Source: Natronomonas moolapensis 8.8.11 | GTDB taxonomy: Archaea; Halobacteriota; Halobacteria; Halobacteriales; Haloarculaceae | Assembly (NCBI RefSeq): GCF_000591055.1 | Contig: NC_020388.1 | Span: 2,294,001 to 2,358,000 of the forward strand | Reading direction: 5' to 3' | DNA length: 64,000 nucleotides | Shown: positions 33,942 to 43,228 of the stretch, piece after piece | Numbering within the stretch: the stretch's first letter is position 1 | How the letters are laid out: each line of letters begins with the position of its first letter | The notes under the pieces: generated by a model | The model's input: the letters and a program-made list of their open reading frames with translations, nothing else | Databases searched by the model: none | Told to the model about the DNA's origin: nothing | Position numbers and translations under genes: made by a program

Positions 33942-35732
33942 CTACTCGAGTTGGTGGTAGTCTAGTTCGTGCCCCTCGTCGAGAGCCGCCTGTACGGCCT
34001 CGCTGGGGGCGCCGACGGGCTCCGTACGCGAGAGCATCCCGCCGATATCGGCGCCGTCGAGACAGATGCTGCACTGCAACTCGGGGTCGATGTCGGGGTG
34101 GTCCGTCCGGTAGTGTGCGCCGCGGGACTCCGTGCGTTCGAGCGCGCCCCGAAGGACGGCCTCGGCGGCTGTCAACATAAATCCGAGGTCGACGGCGAAC
34201 TCGAAGGAGCGACTCGTCACGCCCCCGACGTCTATGTCGCCCGCCCGCCGTCCGATGTCGCCGAGCCCGTCGAGTCCCGCCCGCAGCGACGCCTCGTCTC
34301 GGAGGATGCCGGCGTGTTCCCACAGCAGGTCCCGCAACTCGGCGAGGAGCGACTCGACTTCGTGGGCGCCGTCCGTGTCGGCTATCGCGGCGAGCCCGCC
34401 GAGGTGTGGTCGGACGGTCCCCTCGTGTACCTCCCCGGGAATCACTCCGGGTCCGTCGACCCGTTCGGCGACGCGTTCGCCCGCGACGACGCCGTATGCG
34501 ACTGTCTCCGCGAGCGAGTTCCCGCCGAGGCGGTTCGCCCCGTGGACACCGGCCATCGTCTCGCCGATCGCGAACAGCCCGTCGACGCCGGTCTCGCCGT
34601 GTTCGTCGACGCGGACGCCGCCCATCCCGTAGTGGGCCGTCGGAGCGACCTCGACCGGTTCCTCCGCCATGTCGACGCCGAGGTCGGCAAAGCGCCCGTA
34701 CATCCGCGGGAGCCGCGTTTCGATGAACTCGGCCTCGCGGTGGGAGAGATCGAGATAGACGCCGCCGTTCTCGGTGCCGCGCCCCTCTGCGATCTCCTGT
34801 GCGATCGCCCGGGCCACGACGTCGCGGGCGTCGAGTTCCATCTGGTCCGGCGAGTACCGCTCCATGAAGCGCTCGCCGTCGGCGTTGTAGAGCCGTCCCC
34901 CCTCGCCGCGGACGGCCTCGGTGACAAGCCGGCCGCTCCAGGGCTCCCACTCGGGGTCGTCCTCGTCGACCGCCATCCCGGTTGGATGAAACTGGACGAA
35001 CTCCATGTCCATGAGCGTCGCGCCCGCATCGTAGGCCAGCGCCGCGCCGTCGCCGTTGTTCTCGTCGTCGCGGGAGGTGTGTCGGTTGTAGATCGCCGCG
35101 TGTCCGCCCGCCGCGAGGACGACGGCTCCGGCGTTGAACACGAGGAACTCGCCGGTGTCCATGTCGAACCCGACGGCGCCGTAACACGCCTCGCCGTCGG
35201 AGAGCAGTTTCGTGATCATCACGTTCTCGCGGTACGGGATCTCGAGGGACTGGGCCTTCTCGACGAGGGTGTCCAGCATCGACTCGCCGGTGTGGTCGCC
35301 GGCGAAGGCGGTCCGGCGGAACGACTGGGCGCCGAAGAACCGCTGGTCGATCTCGCCGTCCTCGGTCCGGGAGAACGCCATACCCCACTCGTCGAGTTCC
35401 CGGAGTCGGTCGGGCATCTGTTCGGTCACGGTCTCGACCTTCTCCGGGTCGTTGAGGAAGTGCCCCTCGTTGAGCGTGTCGGCGGCGTGGATCGCCAGGC
35501 TGTCCTCGGGGTCGTGTGTCCCGAGCGCGCCGTTGATGCCGCCGCGGGCCCACGTCGTGTGAGCGTCGCCGTGGCCGCGCTTGCCGAGCACCAACACGTC
35601 GTCGACGCCCCGCTGTGTGAGTTCGATCGCCGCCCGGGCGCCGGCTGCGCCGGCCCCGACGACCAGCACCGACACGTCGACGCGTTCGTACTCCGGCGCT
35701 TGCAGATCGCTTGCGGCTTCGTCTCTGTCCAT
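33942..35732 (-). CDS. fumarate reductase/succinate dehydrogenase-type flavoprotein
   Basis: 596 residues. The FAD-binding motif SVLVVGAGAAGARAAIELTQ is at ~20-39; GDAHTTWARGGINGALG (~54-70) keeps the His that binds FAD covalently in SdhA/FrdA. Substrate-site segments FVQFHPTG (~244), EAVRGEGGRLYN (~271) and AHYGMGGVRVDEHGET (~362) and the NRLGGNSLAETVAYG segment (~402) are all present. L-aspartate oxidase (NadB) is an alternative, but the covalent-FAD His argues against it. No iron-sulfur or membrane subunit genes are adjacent, so the physiological electron partner is unclear. Confidence 0.78.
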   Translation of the reverse strand: MDRDEAASDLQAPEYERVDVSVLVVGAGAAGARAAIELTQRGVDDVLVLGKRGHGDAHTTWARGGINGALGTHDPEDSLAIHAADTLNEGHFLNDPEKVETVTEQMPDRLRELDEWGMAFSRTEDGEIDQRFFGAQSFRRTAFAGDHTGESMLDTLVEKAQSLEIPYRENVMITKLLSDGEACYGAVGFDMDTGEFLVFNAGAVVLAAGGHAAIYNRHTSRDDENNGDGAALAYDAGATLMDMEFVQFHPTGMAVDEDDPEWEPWSGRLVTEAVRGEGGRLYNADGERFMERYSPDQMELDARDVVARAIAQEIAEGRGTENGGVYLDLSHREAEFIETRLPRMYGRFADLGVDMAEEPVEVAPTAHYGMGGVRVDEHGETGVDGLFAIGETMAGVHGANRLGGNSLAETVAYGVVAGERVAERVDGPGVIPGEVHEGTVRPHLGGLAAIADTDGAHEVESLLAELRDLLWEHAGILRDEASLRAGLDGLGDIGRRAGDIDVGGVTSRSFEFAVDLGFMLTAAEAVLRGALERTESRGAHYRTDHPDIDPELQCSICLDGADIGGMLSRTEPVGAPSEAVQAALDEGHELDYHQLE

Positions 35733-35829
35733 AACTTGCGTACGGGTTCAATGCCTTTCAACCCGTCGCGCGCGTGCGCGCGGAGATCCTGTGGGCTGTA
35801 CTGCACCAAACGGCCGGCGATTTCGGCGC

Positions 35830-35881
35830 TGAGCGACGTTCCCGGAGGGCGACGTTCCCCCGACAGCGAGGAGGATGTCAC
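35830..35881 (+). repeat. degenerate IS605-like right end
   Basis: GCGACGTTCCCCCGACAGCG followed by AGGAGGATGTCAC resembles the right end of the element at 56982-57310 (CGCGACGTTACCCCCGAG) and the AGGATGTCAC terminus of the 332-bp copies. It sits in the 345-bp interval 35733-36077, otherwise without a supported gene. The upstream sequence is too diverged to call a complete element. Confidence 0.35.
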
Positions 35882-36077
35882 AGCGTGGGCTCAGGCTCAC
35901 AGGACCGAGGTTCTTATTAGCCCATCAGAACGCGTACCGCTTTGAGAACGACTAAACTCGTGAGTTTTCGCCTCGAAGTGTTGAATACCGTTTCTCGACG
36001 GCACTACCTCACGGCCGGACACCGAGTTCCGGAACCCACCATAGGGTACTTACTACTCCGGATCACAGACCCGACAT

Positions 36078-37163
36078 ATGGAGTGTACGATCATCGGCGG
36101 CGGGATCCAGGCGCTGTCGACGGGCATCCTTCTCCAGTATCTCGGACACGACACGCGGATGATCAGCGACTCGTTTTCCTACGTCGGCGGTGCCGACACG
36201 CCCACGGTTTCCACGGACTACGCGGCCGCCTCGGTATACCCTGTCGCTATCGAGGCCGAGTGCTCGGAGGACGAACTGATCGCCCGGGCGGAGTCGACGT
36301 TCGAACCGTTCTACGAGGCCGACGGCGTTCCGGTTCGGAAACATACCCACTACTACCTCTACGAGGAGCCTCACGACGAACCGATCCCGGCCCGGATGGC
36401 CGTCACGGATGTCTCCGAACACGACGGGGCGGTACCGACCCGCCCCGGCGCGGAGATCCGCGACGGCTACGTCTGCGAGGAGTACTTCGTCGAGATGCCG
36501 GAGTACGTCCCACAGCTACACGCCACCTACCGCGAGTTGGGCGGGGAGACGGAGACCCGAACCGTAACGTCCGGGGCGGTGGCCGACCTCGACGGCACCG
36601 TCTTCAATTGCTCCGGCTACGGGAGCCGCGAGTTGTTCGGCGACGACTCGATGCGGGCGATCAAGGGCCACATCCTCCAGGTGCCGTACGACGGACCTGA
36701 GCCGCTGCCGTTTTCCTACACCTACACACCCGCAGACTACGACCACTACGCCTATATGTATCCGCGAACGGAGACGGTGCTCTTCGGTGGGTCCTATCTG
36801 GAGGGCGACATCGTCGACGGCGAGTGGCGCGGCGAGCGCCCTGAAAAGCCGATCACCATCGACGGGGTCACGATCCCCGAACGACTGTACACGGTGACCG
36901 AGGCGATCATGAGCGAGCACGTCCCGATCGAACGGGACGCCGTCGACGTGAAATACGGGTATCGGCCCTACCGGGCCGACGGAATGCGGATCGAGCGGGA
37001 CGGCGACATCGTTCACAACTACGGCCACGGCGGGGGTGGCGTGTCGATGTCGTGGTGGTCGGCGGTGCGGGCGGTCGGGTTCGTCGACGAGGTCGGCGAA
37101 GCCATCCTTCCGGACGTCGCCGAGGCAATCGCGCGGGTGGACGCGCCGGCCACTGCTCGATAA
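36078..37163 (+). CDS. FAD-dependent amino-acid oxidase (DAO family)
   Basis: 361 residues. ECTIIGGGIQALSTGILLQ at the N-terminus is the dinucleotide-binding loop. The C-terminal DIVHNYGHGGGGVSMSWWSA (~313-332) matches the NYGHGG..W signature of D-amino-acid/D-aspartate oxidases, and VKYGYRPYRADGMRIERDG precedes it as in that family. YAAASVYPVAIEAE near residue 47 occupies the second FAD region. Likely oxidises a D- or imino acid with O2, giving H2O2; the haloarchaeal substrate is unknown. Confidence 0.82.
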   Translation: MECTIIGGGIQALSTGILLQYLGHDTRMISDSFSYVGGADTPTVSTDYAAASVYPVAIEAECSEDELIARAESTFEPFYEADGVPVRKHTHYYLYEEPHDEPIPARMAVTDVSEHDGAVPTRPGAEIRDGYVCEEYFVEMPEYVPQLHATYRELGGETETRTVTSGAVADLDGTVFNCSGYGSRELFGDDSMRAIKGHILQVPYDGPEPLPFSYTYTPADYDHYAYMYPRTETVLFGGSYLEGDIVDGEWRGERPEKPITIDGVTIPERLYTVTEAIMSEHVPIERDAVDVKYGYRPYRADGMRIERDGDIVHNYGHGGGGVSMSWWSAVRAVGFVDEVGEAILPDVAEAIARVDAPATAR

Positions 37164-37200
37164 CCAGCTCCCGGCTACGACCGGTCGTCGGACCGCGCTG

Positions 37201-37998
37201 TCACCCGTCGTCCGACAGCTCGATCGAGTCGGGCGGTGACACCTCGAAGCCGCCGTTGTGACCGGTGAAGACCGTCTCGATCGTCAACACCGCGCCCCCG
37301 CCGCCCTGGCTGATCTCCATGCGGAGATCGGTCCCGTAGAGCGTGTCCGTCTCGGTGTCGATGAACACGTAATAGAGGAAATCCTCGACCCGATAGGTCG
37401 CGTGCTGGTCGTCTCCGGTGCCGAGCAGCTTGTCCCGCCGGTTCGCCGTCACGTTGACGCGGAACATGGTCGTCTCGGTGCCGTCTATCGTCTCGGTTCG
37501 GATCGGTTCGAACGTCGCGCCCTCGAGGGTTTCGACCGCGTCGCCGAACGTTTCGGTGTCGGTCCACGACCCCTCCGAGCGTTCCCACTCGCCACCGTCG
37601 CCGTCGCGCGTGTACTGCGTATCGCCCGCTACGTACTGTTCGGTCTCGCTGGTTCTGACTCCGGCGCCGACGTTCGTTTCGGTCCGCATCGACAGCCTAG
37701 CGCGTCGCGATTCGGTGTCGACTGTCCCACCGATCTCGATGGTTTCGTTCACCCGCGGCGATCGGAGCGTCCGTGTCCGTTCGACGCGGTACCGTTCGAG
37801 TTCGTCGGCGTTTGCCTCAATGTCGGCCACGTCCACCTCGGGCGCCGCGGCGTCGGCCTGCCCCGACTCGCCGGGTAACGCTCCGCTGCATCCCGCGACT
37901 GCGAGACAAAGCAGTACCGCTGCGATGGTCGACGTCCGGTTCGATCGGAACACAGTAGTAGCGATTCGAATGGGCGGTCCTAAAGTTTCCCCTCGCAC
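37201..37998 (-). CDS. exported lipoprotein, unknown function
   Basis: 265 residues with a signal sequence ending in the lipobox LAVAGCSG (Cys near residue 37), so it should be lipid-anchored outside the cell. The mature part is beta-rich with conserved-looking DELERYRVERTRTL, SRRARLSMRTETNVGAGVRT, EQYVAGDTQYTRDGDGGEWE and FLYYVFIDTETDTLYGTDLR segments, reminiscent of the LolA/LolB-like haloarchaeal lipoproteins. The start is uncertain (ATG 37998 gives a long pre-region). Confidence 0.65.
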   Translation of the reverse strand: MRGETLGPPIRIATTVFRSNRTSTIAAVLLCLAVAGCSGALPGESGQADAAAPEVDVADIEANADELERYRVERTRTLRSPRVNETIEIGGTVDTESRRARLSMRTETNVGAGVRTSETEQYVAGDTQYTRDGDGGEWERSEGSWTDTETFGDAVETLEGATFEPIRTETIDGTETTMFRVNVTANRRDKLLGTGDDQHATYRVEDFLYYVFIDTETDTLYGTDLRMEISQGGGGAVLTIETVFTGHNGGFEVSPPDSIELSDDG

Positions 37999-38118
37999 TC
38001 CCGGCGGCTGATGAAAGATACTTTATATTTTGACCGCAGCGGTGTTCCGCCCACCGATCCCATCTACTGGGACTGTCTCGGGAGTTGAGATAGTGCAGGA
38101 CCCGTACGTTTATGTCAT

Positions 38119-39546
38119 ATGAATATAAACTGGCTGAATATGCGGAACAGACGCCAACGGCTGCTGGCCGTGCTGTGTGCGTGCCTCCTCCTGCTCTCCG
38201 GAGTAGGGGCGGGTGCCGCATCCGCAGCAGGAGCTCCGACGACAGCCGACGACACGGAAACGAACGCCGCCCCGCAGGTCCAACAGACGGACGAGGCGGA
38301 CAACGGGACGGACGGACTGCCGGTCGAGCCACCGACCCGGGCCCACCCGGGCTATGAGTATATCGAGCGGGAGAACGACACCGAGGCGAAGATCGAACTC
38401 GGCAAACAGTTGTACCTCGACCCGCGGATCTCCCAGACCGGGACCATCTCGTGTAACACCTGTCACAACGTGATGGATCCGGGTGGCCACGACGGCCGGC
38501 CGACCGCGATGGGCGTCCACGGCCAGACCGGCCCGGTCAACTCCCCGACGGTCTGGAACTCCGGGTTCCACCACACGCAGTTCTGGGACGGCCGCGCCGA
38601 CACGCTCGCCGAGCAGGCCCAGGGCCCGCTCGTCGCCGACGTCGAGATGGGGATGCCCGACACCGGCGCGGTGCTTGAGCGCCTCCGATCGATGGACGGC
38701 TACGTCGAAGCCTACCAGGAGGTCTACGGGGACCAGGCCGACGTCGAGAACCCCGAGGACATCATCACCCTCGAGCGGACCGTCGACGCCATCGCCGCCT
38801 ACGAGCGGACGCTCGTGACGCCGAACAGCCCCTACGATCAGTACGTCCAAGGTGACGCCGACGCGCTCTCCGAGCAGCAACTCGACGGCATGGAGACGTT
38901 CGAGGAACTCGGTTGTACGAGTTGTCACTCCGGGCCGATGTTCAGCGGCCAGTGGGACGAGCCCGAATCCGGCAACGGCGTCTACCAGCCGAATCCGACG
39001 TACCCGAACAACGAACAGTGCTCCGAGTACGTCGACGAGTACGGCCTGATGGAGAACCCCGGTCGGATGGGCGTCACCGACGACTCCGCCGACCAGTACC
39101 TTTATAAAGTGCCGACGCTGCGAAACGTCGAATACACCGCGCCGTACACCCACACGGGGAACGTCCGCACCCTCGAGGAGATGATCCGACTGATGGGCGC
39201 CTGCCAGCTCAACGAGGATCTCTCCGACGAGGAGGTCCAGGATATCAGGGCGTTCCTGACGAGTCTCTCCGGGGAGCACCCCGAACAGGAGATGCCGATG
39301 CTCCCGGGACCGAGCGGTGAATCGGTGATTCCGGCCGACTCCGGCGTCAATCCGAGCGAGACGGGCGGCCAGGCGACGGAGATGCAGGAAGCGGAATCGA
39401 CGGAGATGCAGGACACCGAGATGCAAGACGACGGCTCCGGTGGCATCATCGAGGACACCCCCGGATTCACGATGGGACTGACCGTGGTCGCGCTGGCAGT
39501 GGCGCTCGCGACCGCGCTCATCGCCCGTACGCGCCGCTTCGAGTAA
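38119..39546 (+). CDS. diheme cytochrome c peroxidase with PGF-CTERM anchor
   Basis: 475 residues. An N-terminal signal (NRRQRLLAVLCACLLLLSGV) is followed by two c-type heme sites, ISCNTCHNV (~residue 112) and GCTSCHSG (~270), in the arrangement of bacterial CcpA/MauG peroxidases, with the PTVWNSGFHHTQFWDGRADT and KVPTLRNVEYTAPYTHTGNV family segments. After a Glu/Met-rich linker the C-terminus is DTPGFTMGLTVVALAVALAT and RTRR, a PGF-CTERM signal processed by archaeosortase A. It should reduce H2O2 at the outer face of the membrane. It needs the Ccm system encoded directly downstream. ATG 38140 is an alternative start. Confidence 0.88.
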   Translation: MNINWLNMRNRRQRLLAVLCACLLLLSGVGAGAASAAGAPTTADDTETNAAPQVQQTDEADNGTDGLPVEPPTRAHPGYEYIERENDTEAKIELGKQLYLDPRISQTGTISCNTCHNVMDPGGHDGRPTAMGVHGQTGPVNSPTVWNSGFHHTQFWDGRADTLAEQAQGPLVADVEMGMPDTGAVLERLRSMDGYVEAYQEVYGDQADVENPEDIITLERTVDAIAAYERTLVTPNSPYDQYVQGDADALSEQQLDGMETFEELGCTSCHSGPMFSGQWDEPESGNGVYQPNPTYPNNEQCSEYVDEYGLMENPGRMGVTDDSADQYLYKVPTLRNVEYTAPYTHTGNVRTLEEMIRLMGACQLNEDLSDEEVQDIRAFLTSLSGEHPEQEMPMLPGPSGESVIPADSGVNPSETGGQATEMQEAESTEMQDTEMQDDGSGGIIEDTPGFTMGLTVVALAVALATALIARTRRFE

Positions 39547-39690
39547 CGCGAATCCGGCCATGCGGTCTCGCTGCCGACCGCGTCCTGTGTTTCTGTTCGA
39601 CTTCGGGAACCGACGAGGATTTGAGCGACGAACCGAAACGACGGACATCGACGCGACCGACCGACAGGCACCGATACACCAGATCGACCG

Positions 39691-40158
39691 ATGACGCCAC
39701 GAAAGCTACTGACGATCGTCGTGCTCGTTGCGGTGCTGGGGTTCGGCTACTACTCGATGAACGCCGCGCCGGTCCTCAGCAATCACGAGTACACGTATCA
39801 GGGCGGCCTCGAGTGGAACGAGGACCCCGAGGAGGCGCTTTCGGCCGCGGAGCGACAGGACAAGCCGGTCCTCGTCTATTACTGGACGACGTGGTGTACG
39901 TATTGTCAGACCTACGATGAGGAACACTATCAAGACGAGGACATCCGGGACGTCCTCGAGGAGTACGTCCTGCTCGCTATAAACCTCGACGAGCCCGGGG
40001 CGGGCGCGAACATGGCGGCCGAACACGGCGCGAACTACCCGCCACAACACGTCATCATCACCCACAACCGCGAGGACGTCTCGGAGCTGGGCGGCTACGT
40101 AGAACGCGATCGCTTCCTCGGCGAACTCCGCCGTGGGCTCGATTCGACGGCGACCTAA
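39691..40158 (+). CDS. membrane-anchored thioredoxin-fold protein (CcmG/ResA-like role)
   Basis: 155 residues. An N-terminal helix (LLTIVVLVAVLGFGYYSM) anchors a thioredoxin-like domain with the redox motif TTWCTYCQTYDEEH (~residues 70-83), like DsbD-gamma/DUF255 proteins. It is followed after 6 bp by ccmF, so they are surely cotranscribed. Position and motif suggest it keeps apocytochrome CxxCH cysteines reduced for heme attachment, replacing CcmG/CcmH. Confidence 0.82.
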   Translation: MTPRKLLTIVVLVAVLGFGYYSMNAAPVLSNHEYTYQGGLEWNEDPEEALSAAERQDKPVLVYYWTTWCTYCQTYDEEHYQDEDIRDVLEEYVLLAINLDEPGAGANMAAEHGANYPPQHVIITHNREDVSELGGYVERDRFLGELRRGLDSTAT

Positions 40159-40164
40159 GATACG

Positions 40165-42510
40165 ATGCTCTCGCTTCAAACGATACCCACCCCGGGGACT
40201 GCGCTCATAGCTCTCGCGGCGTTCGCAAGCAGTCTCGCAGCGATACTTCTGTTGTACAGCTACATCGACCGAACCGACGACCTCCACCGCGTGACCCTCG
40301 GTGCTGCGGGCGTCTCCGCCGGGGCGCTGGTCGCCGCCCACAGCTACCTCACCTACCAGTTCGTCACCGGCGACTACACGAACGCCTACGTCTGGCGGAA
40401 CACGGCCGACTACCTCCCGATTTTATACCGGTTCACCGGCGCGTACGCCAGCCACGAGGGATCGATCCTCCTGTGGGCGACGCTGGCCGCCGTGGTCGCG
40501 GCGTGGACCGTCTTCTCCGACAGCTTCGAAGGGCGCGGTTCGCGGCTCGTCCAGGGGATCTCGCTGTCGATCGTCGCCGTCTTCGCGACGATGTTGGTCG
40601 CACAGAGTCCCTTCACCCCGATCGAGACTGCCTTTCCCGACACGCCGTCGGGCTTCGTTCCCCCCGACGGCGACGGGTTGAACCCGCTGTTGGTCAATCC
40701 GTGGATGGCGATCCATCCGCCGATCACGTTCTCGGCGTACTCGCTTTTAATCGTCCCCTTCGCCCTTGGCGTGGCGCATTTCGTCTCGCTGTTCCGGGGC
40801 GAGGAGAGCGTCTTCGAGGCGTGGCTGCCGAGCACGGTGACGTGGCTTCGGGTCTCGTGGCTCCTGCTCACCGCCGCGATCGTCTTCGGCGGTATCTGGG
40901 CCTACAGCGTGCTCGGCTGGGGTGGCTTCTGGTCGTGGGACCCCGTCGAGACCGCGGTGCTCGTCCCGTGGCTCGCGCTCACGGCGTCGCTGCACGCGAT
41001 CAACCGCTATCGGACGAGCGGCGAGTACGCGGTGTTCGCCCCGGCGTCGGCGGCGCTCGCCTTCCCGATCGTCGTGTTCGCGACGACCGTCGTCCGCAGC
41101 GGCGTCTTCCGGAGCGTCCATTCCTTTGCCTCGGGCGGGATCGGGACCGGCATCCTCTTTTTGCTGGGCGTCACCGGTTCTGTCGCGCTTGCGCTTCCGC
41201 TTGCGTACTGGCTCCTTGCGGCGGATGAACCGGACCGACCGGCGGACGAGTCGTGGCTGAGCAGACGGACCGTCTACCACGTCGCCGTCCTCGCCTTCGC
41301 GGTGTTGGCGTTCATATCCATGTGGGGGCTCGCGTTCCCGGTCATCCGAAACGCGGCGACCGGCGTCGAGGTGAGCGTCAGCCAAGATCACTACAACCTC
41401 TGGAGCTACCCGGTCGTCGTCCTCACGCTGTTGGCCGGGGGACTCTACGCGCTCCTCGATACCGGACGACGCCGACTCGCACTCGGCGCGGCGGGCGGTG
41501 CGGCCCTCCTGACGGCCGTCGGGGCGTTCGTCGCGCCGACGCCGAGTTGGTATCTCAGCGACCCGAGTTCGCTCGATCCGCTGGTCTACCGGGTCGTCGG
41601 GAACGCGAGCGTCCTCTCGATCGTTCCGCCGGCAGCGTTCTTTGCGGGAGGGTGGATCACCCGGTACGTCTCCCGGGTCCGCGGCGTCCCCTCGACGTCG
41701 TTCAAACTCCGCGAGACCGGGATCGTGTCGATTCACATCGGCGCGGCGGTGCTCGTGGTCGCCGTCTCGTTCGTCTACCTGTTTTCGACCTCGGCGTCGG
41801 TCGCCGTCATCGGCGTCGACGAGGTCGGAAACGACCCCGAGCCGATCGTCGAAGACGTCCCCGACTCGGAGTACACCGTCGAGATAACCGACTACGAGGC
41901 TGTCGGCGAGCCGACGATCGAGGAAGCCGCCCGTTCGCCCTCGGAGGTGCTCCGAGTCGACGAGGACGTCTCGATCGTCAGGGGCGAGATAACCGAGACG
42001 GACGACATCGAGGGCACCGCAGTCGCGCGTCTCGACGGGTCGGACGTGTGGCTGGCGAACGCCGACGGCACCGCCACGTTCGAGGCCGGCACCGAGGTCA
42101 TCGCTCGTGGGACCGTCTTCGAGGTCGACAGCGGCGGCCCCGGCGGAACAGTCTACGTCTACACGGACGGCCCGAACATGGGACCGCTCTCGGACCCACC
42201 ACGGGAGGTCCACACGCCTCGGGTGACCTCGCACGAACTCGACGTGACGGTGTACGAGGGGGACAGACGAGTGGCCTCGGGGACCGTCGCCGAGCAGGAG
42301 TATCTCCGCGCCGAAATGAACACCAACGACCCGATCATAGAGCGCAGCATAACAGGCGATACGTACGTCGTCGGGTCGATGAACGGCCCCGGCGCGACGA
42401 TCACGGTCGACACCTATCCGCTCGCGAACCAGATCTGGCTCGGCGTCCTGTTGATGTTGTTCGGGATGGTGACACTCACCGTCGCCGACGGCTGGTTCCG
42501 AACGCGCTGA
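40165..42510 (+). CDS. ccmF: cytochrome c heme lyase CcmF
   Basis: 781 residues, at least 14 hydrophobic helices. The tryptophan-rich WWD heme-handling motif is LGWGGFWSWDPVETAVLVPW (residues ~250-270), with flanking conserved His residues such as AYASHEGSILLW (~92) and VNPWMAIHPPITF (~178). The extracytoplasmic C-terminal beta domain (~560-745) precedes a last helix (WLGVLLMLFGMVTLTVADGW). It attaches heme delivered by CcmE to apocytochromes c. It is directly downstream of the thioredoxin gene and converges on ccmB. Confidence 0.93.
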   Translation: MLSLQTIPTPGTALIALAAFASSLAAILLLYSYIDRTDDLHRVTLGAAGVSAGALVAAHSYLTYQFVTGDYTNAYVWRNTADYLPILYRFTGAYASHEGSILLWATLAAVVAAWTVFSDSFEGRGSRLVQGISLSIVAVFATMLVAQSPFTPIETAFPDTPSGFVPPDGDGLNPLLVNPWMAIHPPITFSAYSLLIVPFALGVAHFVSLFRGEESVFEAWLPSTVTWLRVSWLLLTAAIVFGGIWAYSVLGWGGFWSWDPVETAVLVPWLALTASLHAINRYRTSGEYAVFAPASAALAFPIVVFATTVVRSGVFRSVHSFASGGIGTGILFLLGVTGSVALALPLAYWLLAADEPDRPADESWLSRRTVYHVAVLAFAVLAFISMWGLAFPVIRNAATGVEVSVSQDHYNLWSYPVVVLTLLAGGLYALLDTGRRRLALGAAGGAALLTAVGAFVAPTPSWYLSDPSSLDPLVYRVVGNASVLSIVPPAAFFAGGWITRYVSRVRGVPSTSFKLRETGIVSIHIGAAVLVVAVSFVYLFSTSASVAVIGVDEVGNDPEPIVEDVPDSEYTVEITDYEAVGEPTIEEAARSPSEVLRVDEDVSIVRGEITETDDIEGTAVARLDGSDVWLANADGTATFEAGTEVIARGTVFEVDSGGPGGTVYVYTDGPNMGPLSDPPREVHTPRVTSHELDVTVYEGDRRVASGTVAEQEYLRAEMNTNDPIIERSITGDTYVVGSMNGPGATITVDTYPLANQIWLGVLLMLFGMVTLTVADGWFRTR

Positions 42511-42544
42511 GCGATCGCCAACGCCTCGTCGGTGCTCGGCGCAC

Positions 42545-43228
42545 TCATCCCTCGACGACGTACTCGAAGGTCATCCATCCCGCCAGCAACATCACCCCGT
42601 CGTATGTCACGAGGATCCGAAACCACGCCGAGGTCATCGGGGCCGACAGCGCCACCCGGGTCAGTTCGGTTCCCGAAAGCAGTATGGGGACGACGAGCGG
42701 GATCAACAGGACGGGCAACAGCGACTCTCGAAGCCCGGTATGCAACATCAACACCGATACCAACACCCCGACCGAACTGAATCCCACCGCAGCCAGGAAC
42801 ACGACGACGACGAGCGTCGAAAGGGTCCCCGGCGGGAACGCGTAATCGAGGAAGACGACGACGAACCCGGTGCTCAACACCCCCACGACGGCCACGAAGG
42901 CGGTCGAACTCACGACCTTTCCGAGGTAGACGGCGGATCGATCCACCGGGGCGAGGAGGAGCCCGTCGAGCGCCCCGTTGTGTCCCTCGCGGGCGACCGC
43001 GTGGCTCATCCCGACGACGCCACCGAAGACAACGGCGATCCAGAGGGCCCCTCTGGCGAGGATGTCGCGGCTGTCGACCTGTTCGCCGAAGACGAACGAA
43101 AACACGACGACGATGAGCAACGCGAAGACGAACGCGGCGTTGATCGTCCGCTTGCTTCGAGCTTCGACCAGCAGGTCCTTGCGGGCCACCTCGTAGACGA
43201 CCCGAACGTACCGGCCGAGGGCGCTCAT
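42545..43228 (-). CDS. ccmB: heme exporter membrane subunit CcmB
   Basis: 227 residues with six hydrophobic helices. The N-terminal VRVVYEVARKDLLVEARSKR and the later GMSHAVAREGHNGALDGLLL (~73-92) with APVDRSAVYLGKVVSS are the CcmB family pattern. With CcmA and CcmC it forms the ABC-type complex that loads heme onto CcmE. Its ATG overlaps the ccmA stop codon by 4 bp (ATGA), so the two are translationally coupled. Confidence 0.9.
   Translation of the reverse strand: MSALGRYVRVVYEVARKDLLVEARSKRTINAAFVFALLIVVVFSFVFGEQVDSRDILARGALWIAVVFGGVVGMSHAVAREGHNGALDGLLLAPVDRSAVYLGKVVSSTAFVAVVGVLSTGFVVVFLDYAFPPGTLSTLVVVVFLAAVGFSSVGVLVSVLMLHTGLRESLLPVLLIPLVVPILLSGTELTRVALSAPMTSAWFRILVTYDGVMLLAGWMTFEYVVEG

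Noticed and set aside
33942-35732. Assigning this flavoprotein as NadB (L-aspartate oxidase).
   Set aside because: It keeps the His associated with covalent FAD in SdhA/FrdA and has no nadA or nadC neighbours.
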